Of a DNA stretch of 64,000 nucleotides, positions 35,398 to 43,628 are shown in pieces. The notes under the pieces were generated by a model that was not told the DNA's origin, made no database searches, and saw only the letters and a list, made by a program, of their open reading frames with translations. This DNA is from JBAXTZ01 sp041666525. Lineage in GTDB: Bacteria; Bacillota; Negativicutes; JBAXTZ01. The stretch covers positions 1-64,000 of the forward strand of contig JBAYGT010000002.1 of assembly GCA_041666525.1 (NCBI GenBank), written 5' to 3'. The position numbers and the translations under genes were made by a program. The stretch's first letter is position 1. Each line of letters begins with the position of its first letter.

Positions 35398-36891
35398 ATG
35401 CGGTTGCAAAAAAAATTATTCTTAAGCATTCTTGCGGTAACGATAGCGTCGATGTTATGCATTTATTTGGCGGCAGCTTTTTTCTCTTTCAAATTACTGG
35501 AAGCTAACCGTGTTGATGAACTGACAATAAAGGCCGGAGAGCTTGCCGCACTGACCGAAGATTATGCAAACAGACGGATTGCACCGGATGTGTTCGTGCG
35601 AATGATCAATAATGTTGATGATATGCTCGAAACTCACGTGCTGGTATTTGGTCTTAGCGGAGAAGTAATGGTATTGTCGGAGCGCGGACCAAGGTTTCGC
35701 AAACCACCGCAGGTATTTAACCGGGGTAATCGTATTCTTTCAGTTATGCCGGAAGAAGTACTGCAAACTGTTGACGGAAAAAAATTGGTGGATGAGGTTC
35801 TTGCCGGTAAAAAATATCAAGGCAAATTTTTTAACGGCTATTATGATGAGGACATGCTTACAGTTGCCGTGCCGTTTTATCTCGGTGGCAAAATTTTTGG
35901 CGGCGTGGTGTTGTTTTCATCGTTTGCCGAGCAAGTGCGCGCGCCGCTGACATTGTTGTTTTTTGTGCTTGCAGCAGTCAGCGCAATGGTCATTGTCTTT
36001 ACTATATTTATTTCGCGCCGGATTGCACATAGTTTGACAAAACCGATAAAAGACTTGATTGATATCACCAATAGATTCTCTCAAGGCGATTTTGCAGTAG
36101 CCAAAGTGAAAAGCTCTAATGACGAAATTGGCGAATTAAGTCTTGCCTTTTCCAAAATGGCTGAAGATATCCGGCGGTTTATCAATGAAACCAATCAGGC
36201 TGAACGCATGCGCCGCGAATTTATCGCTAACTTGTCACACGAAATGCGTACGCCGTTAACTATTGTACGCGGATATGCCGAAGCGATATATGATGGCACA
36301 ATAACCGGCGAGCAGAGCAAGCGGTCAATTGCGATAATGCGTGATGAGGCGATGCGGTTGGAGCGCTTGATACAGGACATGCTGGACTTGAGTAAATTGC
36401 AGCTGGCGCAGTATGAGTTGGAATTAGAGAAGCTGCCGCTGGCAGTTGCAGTAAAATATGCAGTAGATAAAATGCGTGACAAAGCCCGCGAAAGCGAGCT
36501 TGTTTTGAAATTCACTGATCCCAGCCATGAAGCGGTGATATTTGCCGACTACAACCGGGTAATTCAGATAATAATTATTTTGTTGGATAATGCAATCAAA
36601 TTCACTCAACCTGGCGGAACGATTAGCGTTGCTGTGAATGAAGCAGCTGATTATGTTGAAGTGGTAATTAGTGATGACGGTTGCGGTATTAGTAAAGAAG
36701 ATTTACCGTTTATTTGGGAGCGCTTTTTTAAGGCTGACAAATCACACAATCGAACAATTGAAGGTATGGGTTTGGGGTTGTCAATTGCCAAAGAAATAGT
36801 CGAAAAACACCAGGCCCGGATTTCAGTCAGCAGTTCGACTGCTGCAAGTGACCATGGCACTTGTTTCACGATCAGATTCAAAAAAAACTGA
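35398..36891 (+). CDS. Sensor histidine kinase
   Basis: A 497-residue membrane kinase partner of the preceding regulator. Membrane segment 1 (about 6-30), an extracytoplasmic sensing region (about 35-180), membrane segment 2 (about 183-205), HAMP (about 206-258), HisKA with phosphoacceptor H281 (SHEMRTPLT), and HATPase with N box LDNAIKFT, DDGCGI and GMGLGLSI. The layout resembles PhoR/ResE/YycG-type kinases without a cytoplasmic PAS. The signal is unknown. The nucleotidase gene begins seven bases after its stop. Confidence 0.93.
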   Translation: MRLQKKLFLSILAVTIASMLCIYLAAAFFSFKLLEANRVDELTIKAGELAALTEDYANRRIAPDVFVRMINNVDDMLETHVLVFGLSGEVMVLSERGPRFRKPPQVFNRGNRILSVMPEEVLQTVDGKKLVDEVLAGKKYQGKFFNGYYDEDMLTVAVPFYLGGKIFGGVVLFSSFAEQVRAPLTLLFFVLAAVSAMVIVFTIFISRRIAHSLTKPIKDLIDITNRFSQGDFAVAKVKSSNDEIGELSLAFSKMAEDIRRFINETNQAERMRREFIANLSHEMRTPLTIVRGYAEAIYDGTITGEQSKRSIAIMRDEAMRLERLIQDMLDLSKLQLAQYELELEKLPLAVAVKYAVDKMRDKARESELVLKFTDPSHEAVIFADYNRVIQIIIILLDNAIKFTQPGGTISVAVNEAADYVEVVISDDGCGISKEDLPFIWERFFKADKSHNRTIEGMGLGLSIAKEIVEKHQARISVSSSTAASDHGTCFTIRFKKN

Positions 36892-36898
36892 GGTAGTT

Positions 36899-38434
36899 AT
36901 GAAAAGAAGCCTGTTCTGTACGTTAATTATGCTGTCGTTTTTGTTGCTGAGCTTTTCGGTTGGACAAGCAGAAACAACTGGTAATGATGTGTTGCCGATT
37001 CAAGTTCTTACAGTTAACGATTTTCATGGTGCATTGATGGAAGATGAAAACAACCCGGGCGCGGCAAAACTTGCCGGCTATCTGCTAAGTAAACGCGCCG
37101 ATAATCCGGATCGCACATTGCTGCTTTCAGCCGGGGATATGATGCAGGGAACGATGGCGTCCAACTTGTTATTTGGTTCACCGGATATTGCTATTATGAA
37201 TTATTTAAATTTTGATGCTATGGCGCTGGGAAATCATGAGTTTGACTGGTCAATCACGAAAGTATACGAGCGGCAGAAGCAGGCTGATTTTCCGTTTCTA
37301 GCCGCCAATATCTTTTACAAAGGTACCGCGAATGTTCCGGATTTCTGTGTACCGACAGCGATTATCACTCGTGGCGGTGTGAAAGTTGGCATTATCGGTT
37401 ACGCGACTATTGAAACTCCGCAAACTACGATACCGACAAACGTAAGTGATTATATATTTACTGATCAGGCTGACAACGCGAGTGTAATTGCCCAACGGCT
37501 GCGCCGTCAAGGTTGCGATATTGTGATTGTGTTATCGCATATGGGATTAATACAAACCGGTGATTTATTGACGGGCGAAGCGGTAAAATTTGCCAATAAA
37601 GTAAAAGGAATTGATTTAATCGTCTGCGGCCATACTCACAAAGTCGCCAAAGGTTATGTGAACGGAATTCCGCTGGTCGAAGCCTTTTGGTCGGGGCGAG
37701 CGGCCGGAGTAGTGACATTAAATTATTCCGTCAAACAAAAGCGCATTATCTCATCGGTTATAGAGGTTGCAGATACAAACACAATCAGAGCTGCTAAGCC
37801 GGATACCGGCGTTTTATGCATACTCAATCGGGATTTGGCTGCCATCAATGTGGTAAGTAACCGGGTAATCGGCTACAGCGCCAATGGTTTGCGCAACGAA
37901 AAAAACAGCAGCAGTATTATTGAATCACAAATGGGACAGTTTGTAACTGACACAATGCGGACTAAGGCAAAAGTGGCAGTTGCATTCATGAATGCCGGAG
38001 CGTTACGCGTGCCTTTTGATCCCGGGAAAATTACCCTGGGAAATGTTTATTCGGTAATGCCGTTTGATAATACGTTAGTTACGCTCAGTATGACCGGTGC
38101 GCAAATTCTGGCCGTGCTAAACTATGGTATCGGAAAACCGAATATGGGTGCAATTCAATTTTCCGGGTTGGCTGTAACTTATGACAGTAACAAGCCTTAT
38201 GGAAGCGCCGTGAAAAAAGTATCGATTGGCGGCAAGCCGCTTGATTTAACCCAAAAATATTCAGTAGTTACTAATGATTTTTGTGAAGCTGGCGGGGATG
38301 GTTATACAATGTTCGCCCAAGGAACGGAGCAGTTTAATACCGGAATATTGGTACGGGATTGCATGAACGAAGCAGTGGAAAGTACTAAAAATCTTGAAAT
38401 TGTTGATGACGGACGATTAACTGTGTTAAAATAG
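36899..38434 (+). CDS. Secreted 5'-nucleotidase / 2',3'-cyclic phosphodiesterase family protein
   Basis: A 511-residue exported enzyme. Signal peptide (residues 1-22, ending VGQAE), an N-terminal metallophosphatase domain (about 30-290) with NDFHGAL, GDMMQG, GNHEFDW and GHTH, and a C-terminal 5'-nucleotidase domain (about 325-480) with MNAGALR and GGDGYTMF. It releases phosphate and nucleosides from extracellular nucleotides. The frame opens at 36848 within the kinase gene, but the ATG at 36899 after GAGGTAG starts the signal peptide. No anchor is visible. Confidence 0.9.
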   Translation: MKRSLFCTLIMLSFLLLSFSVGQAETTGNDVLPIQVLTVNDFHGALMEDENNPGAAKLAGYLLSKRADNPDRTLLLSAGDMMQGTMASNLLFGSPDIAIMNYLNFDAMALGNHEFDWSITKVYERQKQADFPFLAANIFYKGTANVPDFCVPTAIITRGGVKVGIIGYATIETPQTTIPTNVSDYIFTDQADNASVIAQRLRRQGCDIVIVLSHMGLIQTGDLLTGEAVKFANKVKGIDLIVCGHTHKVAKGYVNGIPLVEAFWSGRAAGVVTLNYSVKQKRIISSVIEVADTNTIRAAKPDTGVLCILNRDLAAINVVSNRVIGYSANGLRNEKNSSSIIESQMGQFVTDTMRTKAKVAVAFMNAGALRVPFDPGKITLGNVYSVMPFDNTLVTLSMTGAQILAVLNYGIGKPNMGAIQFSGLAVTYDSNKPYGSAVKKVSIGGKPLDLTQKYSVVTNDFCEAGGDGYTMFAQGTEQFNTGILVRDCMNEAVESTKNLEIVDDGRLTVLK

Positions 38435-38460
38435 GCTATCGATAGGATTTGGAGGAAAGT

Positions 38461-38613
38461 ATGAACAAACATGTTGTAACGATTAACGAAACTGATATCA
38501 GAAAAAACATCGAGCATAAGGGCTGTGGTGAGTGCCAGACATCTTGCCAGTCGGCATGCAAAACTTCCTGCACTGTGGGAAATCAAGTTTGCATAAATAA
38601 AGAGGATAAGTAG
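38461..38613 (+). CDS. SCIFF ribosomal peptide precursor
   Basis: A 50-residue peptide, too short for many gene finders. It has six Cys at residues 22, 25, 29, 33, 37 and 44 and the SCIFF (six cysteines in forty-five residues) consensus CQSACKTSCTVGNQ. The maturase family of SCIFF lies 62 bases downstream. In known systems the maturase forms Cys-to-Thr thioether links (sactipeptide or ranthipeptide type). The mature product's role is not settled; a role in cell physiology or signalling rather than as an antibiotic has been proposed. GGAGG precedes the ATG. It follows the nucleotidase by 26 bases. Confidence 0.95.
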   Translation: MNKHVVTINETDIRKNIEHKGCGECQTSCQSACKTSCTVGNQVCINKEDK

Positions 38614-38626
38614 TAAATATTCAAAG

Positions 38627-38663
38627 TCCCTCTTTGCCAAGACTGGTGAGAGGGATTTTTTTT
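38627..38663 (+). terminator. Terminator or attenuator between SCIFF and its maturase
   Basis: TCCCTCT (38627-38633) pairs with AGAGGGA (38649-38655), with an additional CCA/TGG inner stem, and is followed by eight T. It could keep peptide mRNA in excess over maturase mRNA. Confidence 0.75.
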
Positions 38664-38675
38664 TGAAAGGGTAAA

Positions 38676-39995
38676 ATGGTTCACAGTTTTTCTTTTGAAG
38701 GAATAAATATTGCACTGGATGTCTCCAGTAATTCGGTGCACGTGCTTGATGATTGCAGTTATGCACAGTTGAACGGGAAATTGCCGGATGGCAAATACAC
38801 CGCTGAGGAAATTAGTTCCGCGATTGCCGAACTTCAAGAATTGACGATTTCCGGCCGGTTGCATAGTGACGATTTAACCGGAAAACCAAAATTTCACGGC
38901 GATAATCGTGTGAAAGCGCTTTGCCTGCACGTAGCGCATGACTGTAACTTACGTTGCCGCTATTGTTTTGCGGGAACCGGTGACTTTGGGCATGATCGTG
39001 CGTTAATGTCCGCCCAAGTCGCAAAATCAGCTGTGGATTTTCTGGTTCGCTCCAGCGGCTCACGGCAGCATTGCGAAATAGATTTTTTCGGCGGCGAACC
39101 GTTGATGAATCTGCCGGTCGTTAAACAAACGGTTGATTATGTGCGCGAAATTGAGCGGAATACTAATAAAATGTTCAAGCTGACTTTGACAACTAATGCT
39201 GTTGCTCTTACTGATGAAGTCGTGGCTTATTTAAACGCTGAAAATATCAGTTTGGTTTTAAGCATTGACGGCAGAAAAGCTGTCCATGACCAATTACGAC
39301 CGGATTGTGCGGGAAACGGCAGCTATGAACAGGTATTGCAAGGAATCAAGCGCGCGGTTGCGTCACGAAATGGAAAAAACTATTATGTTCGCGGAACATT
39401 TACTGCCAAAAACACTGATTTTTTTAAAGACGTTGTACATTTGGCGGAAATGGGGTTCTCGGAATTGTCACTTGAGCCGGTCGTTACTCCGATTTCCGAT
39501 TTACAATTACAGCCGGAGCATTTACCGGAAATATTCCGCCAATACGAATTATTAGCAAAAAAGCTCTTTGAGTATTGGCAAGCAGACAATGCTGTAAATT
39601 TTTTTCATTACAACATTGATTTAGACAACGGGCCGTGTATTGCCAAGCGACTAAGCGGCTGCGGTGCCGGCGGCGATTATCTGGCAGTTGATCCTGAGGG
39701 AAAATTGTTTCCTTGCCATCAATTTGTCGGTAAGGCTGAGTTTTGTGTTGGCAATGTTACTGACGGAATCATCGATGGTTCCGTTGGCGAACAGTTAAGC
39801 GCTGCCAATGTTTTCAGTAAACCGGAATGTGTAAAATGCTGGGCGAAGAATTTTTGCTCCGGCGGCTGTCACGCTAACAATTATAATCACAATAATGATT
39901 TATACAAACCATACGAACTTGGTTGTCAAATGCAAAAGAAGAGATTGGAAATGGCTTTATGGGTAAAGGCCAAACAGTTTTTGAATGCAAAATAA
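38676..39995 (+). CDS. SCIFF peptide radical SAM maturase
   Basis: A 439-residue radical SAM/SPASM enzyme. An N-terminal peptide-recognition region (about 1-75), the [4Fe-4S] motif C90-x3-C94-x2-C97 (CNLRCRYC), and a C-terminal SPASM domain (about 310-425) with repeated Cys in LSGCGAGG, FPCHQF, CVKCWAKNFCSGGC and YELGC. It matches the TIGR03974-type SCIFF maturase, which installs thioether cross-links from Cys sulfur to a backbone carbon. The start ATG has GAAAGGG upstream. Confidence 0.93.
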   Translation: MVHSFSFEGINIALDVSSNSVHVLDDCSYAQLNGKLPDGKYTAEEISSAIAELQELTISGRLHSDDLTGKPKFHGDNRVKALCLHVAHDCNLRCRYCFAGTGDFGHDRALMSAQVAKSAVDFLVRSSGSRQHCEIDFFGGEPLMNLPVVKQTVDYVREIERNTNKMFKLTLTTNAVALTDEVVAYLNAENISLVLSIDGRKAVHDQLRPDCAGNGSYEQVLQGIKRAVASRNGKNYYVRGTFTAKNTDFFKDVVHLAEMGFSELSLEPVVTPISDLQLQPEHLPEIFRQYELLAKKLFEYWQADNAVNFFHYNIDLDNGPCIAKRLSGCGAGGDYLAVDPEGKLFPCHQFVGKAEFCVGNVTDGIIDGSVGEQLSAANVFSKPECVKCWAKNFCSGGCHANNYNHNNDLYKPYELGCQMQKKRLEMALWVKAKQFLNAK

Positions 39996-40007
39996 AGTGA
40001 GGTAGTT

Positions 40008-41717
40008 ATGATTGGTGCTCTGTTAGTTTTTTTGACCGCGGCGTATATGTTTGTCGTGATGCCGGTATTTGCCGGCGGATTTGGTGATTGGTCGTTTTTG
40101 TGCTTTATCTGGGGTGCGGGTTTAATGTTTATCGCGGTAAAAGTCATGTTGCAGCGCGGTGGAGCGGGATTAACCGGTTCGTTTATCGGTTGGCTGGTGT
40201 TCAGGTTGTTTGGCGAACGCATCCGTGTGCCGTCCCAAACCGTAGTAGCCGGCGAAATAGTGCCGCGAAAATACCGGATTGCCGCCTGGACCGGATTGGT
40301 ATTGATAATCATTGCAGCGTTAAATGCGGTTGTCTTACCGATATTATTATCTAATCCGTTATTTTTTAGTGCCCGATTTCATAATTTAATCGGAAAAGTA
40401 GAAGAAAGCACTTTCGTGAAAGATGTTGAGCCGCTGAATCCGGCGCAGATACGAATAATCGATGATGAAACTGCTGCACGGCTGGCGGACAAAAAAATTG
40501 GTGAAGTTCCGGCGCTCGGTTCAGAAACAAAACTAGGCCGGTTAGTATTGCAGCAGGTGGACAACAAGCTGTATTATGTGGCACCGCTTGAACATCGCGG
40601 TGTATTTCAGTGGATTAGCAATTATACCAGTGGTAGCCATGGTTATATTTTGGTCAGTGCAATTGATCCGCAGGATGTGCGTTTAGTTCAGGATATTAAA
40701 GGTAAACCGGTTAATATCCGCTATCAAATGGGTGCATATTTGATGGAATATTTGCCTCGCTGGATATATTTGCATGGTTATGTTAACGTCGGCTTGACTG
40801 ACTATACGTTCCAAATTGATAATGATTATAATCCGTATTGGGTTATTACTCTGTACGACAAAACAATTGGTTATGCCGGTGATAACGCTAACGGGATATT
40901 AACTGTAAATGCTCAAACTGGCGAAATAAAGAAATATGCAATTGATCAAGCGCCAAATTGGGCCAGCCGGATTCAACCGGAAGAATTTGTCCATGAACAA
41001 ATTGCTAATTGGGGGCAATATATCTACGGTTTCTGGAACTCAGTGTTTGCAAAAACCGGTACGCTGAAACCGTCCGGGACCAGAATGCACCTGATTTATG
41101 GCAGTGACAACCGGGTGTATTGGTACACCGGAATGACATCTAGTGGTGGAGATGATAGCACGGTTGGATTTATTCTCGTAGATTCACGGAACAAAAAAGC
41201 AAAATTCTATAAAGTTGCCGGTGCGACCGAAGAATCCGCGGCAAAATCTGCCGAAGGGCAAGTTCAGGAAAAAGGCTATCGCAGCGGTTATCCGCTACTA
41301 TACAATGTACACGGAATACCTACTTATATTGCGCCGCTAAAAGATAAGGAAGGCCTGTTGAAGCTGGTGGCATTTATATCAGTTGAAAATTATAATATTG
41401 TTGGCGTGGGTGGTAATATTGACAGTGCAATGCGCGCCTATCTGCAAAATCTTGCCAATAAAGGTGACAAGGTCGTACCGGGGCAATTCCTAAAAGAACA
41501 AACTATCTCCGGAAAAGTTTCGCGTGTAGCAACTATTGTTAAAGGCAGCGAAACCATGGTGTACTTTATGCTTGATAACGACACGAAAGTATATTGGGGG
41601 AGTTCAGGATTGAACGTTAAATTACCGTTGCTCAAAGCCGGAGACACTATTGAAATAAGCTTCAACGAGAATACATTGGGAGCAAACGAAATTAAGACTT
41701 TTAAACCGAATTATTAA
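40008..41717 (+). CDS. Membrane protein of unknown function with large outside domain
   Basis: I do not recognise the family of this 569-residue protein. Three hydrophobic segments are in the N-terminal 130 residues (about 3-20, 25-45, 85-112), with a positively charged loop between. The rest (about 130-569) is soluble and probably extracytoplasmic, rich in Tyr, Gly and beta strands, with PepSY-like stretches (YWVITLYDKTIGYA, NANGILTVNAQTGEIKKY). The last 90 residues resemble a small OB-fold-like domain. GAGGTAG precedes the ATG 13 bases after the maturase gene. A strong terminator follows. Confidence 0.6.
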   Translation: MIGALLVFLTAAYMFVVMPVFAGGFGDWSFLCFIWGAGLMFIAVKVMLQRGGAGLTGSFIGWLVFRLFGERIRVPSQTVVAGEIVPRKYRIAAWTGLVLIIIAALNAVVLPILLSNPLFFSARFHNLIGKVEESTFVKDVEPLNPAQIRIIDDETAARLADKKIGEVPALGSETKLGRLVLQQVDNKLYYVAPLEHRGVFQWISNYTSGSHGYILVSAIDPQDVRLVQDIKGKPVNIRYQMGAYLMEYLPRWIYLHGYVNVGLTDYTFQIDNDYNPYWVITLYDKTIGYAGDNANGILTVNAQTGEIKKYAIDQAPNWASRIQPEEFVHEQIANWGQYIYGFWNSVFAKTGTLKPSGTRMHLIYGSDNRVYWYTGMTSSGGDDSTVGFILVDSRNKKAKFYKVAGATEESAAKSAEGQVQEKGYRSGYPLLYNVHGIPTYIAPLKDKEGLLKLVAFISVENYNIVGVGGNIDSAMRAYLQNLANKGDKVVPGQFLKEQTISGKVSRVATIVKGSETMVYFMLDNDTKVYWGSSGLNVKLPLLKAGDTIEISFNENTLGANEIKTFKPNY

Positions 41718-41718
41718 A

Positions 41719-41753
41719 AAAAACGGCGCTTTTTAAAAAAGCGCCGTTTTTAT
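41719..41753 (+). terminator. Strong terminator after the unknown membrane protein
   Basis: AACGGCGC and GCGCCGTT with T- and A-rich extensions form a long stem, followed by a T run. No riboswitch was seen in the 76 bases up to the next gene. Confidence 0.9.
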
Positions 41754-41829
41754 TTAAATATTAGCAGGAAATCAACAATCACCGTCGAATATTAAAAAGC
41801 AGATAAGAGTAAATGTAAATGGAGAATTA

Positions 41830-42417
41830 ATGAACCGGCAACAATCAAAAACAAAAAAAATTACTACAATCGGAATTTTATCGGCAATTTCGGCGATATT
41901 AATGTTCGTTGAATTTCCGTTGCCGTTTTTTCCGCCGTTTCTGAATATGGATTTCAGTGATGTGCCGGCATTATTTGCGGCGTTAGCACTTGGCCCCGCC
42001 GCGGGCGTAGCGGTTGAATTGATAAAATGTTTGTTGCATTTATTAGCAACAAAATCGGCCGGAGTCGGTGAACTGGCATCGTTTATTTGCGGCGCAGCGT
42101 ATGTTTATGTTGCCGGAACAATATATTTTGTAAAAAAAACTCGTAATAATGCAATTTTTGCCATGCTGATTGCTACACTGGCTACAACACTAATTGCGGC
42201 CTTAGTGAATATTTTTATTTTGTTGCCGGCTTATCAATGGTTGCTCGGTATCAGCAGCAGCGCGGTTGTCAGTATGGCTCAAGCAGTTAATCCGGCGGTC
42301 AAGAACATTAATCAGCTTATATTGTATGCAATAATTCCGTTTAATATTTTCAAGTGGTTTTTGTCTTCGCTAATCGTTTATTTGGTCTACAAGAAATTAT
42401 CACATTATTTTCATTAA
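41830..42417 (+). CDS. ribU: ECF transporter S component, probably riboflavin (RibU-like)
   Basis: A 195-residue membrane protein with about five to six hydrophobic segments. The N-terminal stretch ILSAISAILMFVEFPLPFFPPFL followed by DFSDVPALFAALALGP is typical of RibU substrate-binding subunits, which take up riboflavin with the shared EcfAA'T module (not in the window). There is no FMN riboswitch upstream. GGAG precedes the ATG. The dhaM gene starts ten bases after its stop, so they may share a transcript. Confidence 0.8.
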   Translation: MNRQQSKTKKITTIGILSAISAILMFVEFPLPFFPPFLNMDFSDVPALFAALALGPAAGVAVELIKCLLHLLATKSAGVGELASFICGAAYVYVAGTIYFVKKTRNNAIFAMLIATLATTLIAALVNIFILLPAYQWLLGISSSAVVSMAQAVNPAVKNINQLILYAIIPFNIFKWFLSSLIVYLVYKKLSHYFH

Positions 42418-42426
42418 AGGAGAATT

Positions 42427-42849
42427 ATGGTAGGAATTGTTATTGTATCCCATAGCGCCAGAGCCGCCGAGGGGATTGTGGAAATCTCTGAAAAAATGGC
42501 GACGAAAACACAGAAAATAATTGCTGCCGGTGGAATAGAAGGCGGCGGGCTTGGTACCAGTGTCGAGCTAATTAAAAAGGCCATTGTTGCAGCCGAAGAA
42601 GGGGACGGTGTTGTAATTTTAGTGGACTTGGGTAGTGCCGCGATGTGTGCTGAATCGGCGCTTGCTGAACTGGGTGAAAAATTTGTGAACAAAGTTCGTG
42701 TTGCCAATGCACCGGTACTCGAAGGAGCTACGGCCGCCGCTGTTCAGGCATCTTTGGGCGCTGACCTGAACGAAGTTCTTGAAGTTGCTGAAGAAGCGCG
42801 GGGAATGAACAAGTTAATTATGAGCAAGGTGTTTAGTAATGATTTTTAA
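42427..42849 (+). CDS. dhaM: PTS-dependent dihydroxyacetone kinase phosphoryl donor subunit DhaM (EIIA-like)
   Basis: A 140-residue EIIA-Man-type protein with the phosphoacceptor H9 in VSHSARAAEG and the family segments GGIEGGGLGTSVELI and LVDLGSAAMCAE. DhaM relays phosphate from HPr to ADP on DhaL of dihydroxyacetone kinase. No dhaK or dhaL is in the window; instead glpF and glpK follow. Its partner here is therefore open: remote DhaKL or a role in glycerol regulation. Confidence 0.85.
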   Translation: MVGIVIVSHSARAAEGIVEISEKMATKTQKIIAAGGIEGGGLGTSVELIKKAIVAAEEGDGVVILVDLGSAAMCAESALAELGEKFVNKVRVANAPVLEGATAAAVQASLGADLNEVLEVAEEARGMNKLIMSKVFSNDF

Positions 42850-42879
42850 AATAATATATTTCGGAGAAGGAGAAAGATT

Positions 42880-43611
42880 ATGATTGAGGCATTACTCGGA
42901 GAATTTTTAGGAACTCTGGTTTTAATTGTATTTGGTAGCGGCGTCGTTGCTAATGTCACCCTGAAAAAAACCTTCGGATACAATTCAGGATGGATGGTTA
43001 TAACCACGGGCTGGGCGCTGGGCGTGACGATGGGTGTGTTTGTTGCGCAAGCTGTCGGGTCGGTTCAGGCCGATATTAATCCGGCGGTTACCTTAGCGAA
43101 GACATTAATGGGGATTTATTCGCCGCAGCTGGCGATTATTACGATGCTGGTCCAGCTCGCCGGCGCTTTTTACGGCGCGTGGTTGGTGTTTTGGTTTTAC
43201 CGTCCACATTTTGCTATTACCGAATGCAACCAAACTAAAATGGGAATCTTTTGTACTTCGCCAGCGATAAGATCTTATGGCAACGCGTTTTTCTGTGAAA
43301 CATTTGCCACCGTAATTTTGATTCTTGTTATTTTTGCGATATTTGCAAAACTTGATGCAAAAGTCGCTTTGCAATTCGGTCCATATCTCGTCGGAATGCT
43401 GGTTTGGGCAATTGGTTTGAGCTTGGGCGGAGCGACTGGGTATGCGATAAATCCGGCCCGTGATTTGGGGCCGCGGTTGGCACACAGACTGATGCCGATT
43501 AAAGACAAATGTCCGCCGGATTGGAAGTACGCGGCTATTCCGGTGGTCGCACCGCTTTTGGGCGGGTTTTTGGCTTTTGGAATTGCAACATTGTTTGGAA
43601 TAATTAAATAA
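42880..43611 (+). CDS. glpF: Glycerol uptake facilitator GlpF (aquaglyceroporin)
   Basis: A 243-residue MIP-family channel with six membrane segments. The two half-helix motifs are NPAVT and NPARD. The Asp following the second NPAR is the mark of glycerol-permeable members. It lets glycerol diffuse in for phosphorylation by GlpK, encoded 17 bases downstream. GGAGAAGG precedes the ATG. Confidence 0.94.
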   Translation: MIEALLGEFLGTLVLIVFGSGVVANVTLKKTFGYNSGWMVITTGWALGVTMGVFVAQAVGSVQADINPAVTLAKTLMGIYSPQLAIITMLVQLAGAFYGAWLVFWFYRPHFAITECNQTKMGIFCTSPAIRSYGNAFFCETFATVILILVIFAIFAKLDAKVALQFGPYLVGMLVWAIGLSLGGATGYAINPARDLGPRLAHRLMPIKDKCPPDWKYAAIPVVAPLLGGFLAFGIATLFGIIK

Positions 43612-43628
43612 CTTTGTGAGAGGGTATA

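Noticed and set aside
41754..41829. Possible FMN riboswitch before the RibU-like gene
   Set aside because: Only 76 bases separate terminator and start, too short for the aptamer, and no conserved FMN-element segments are visible.
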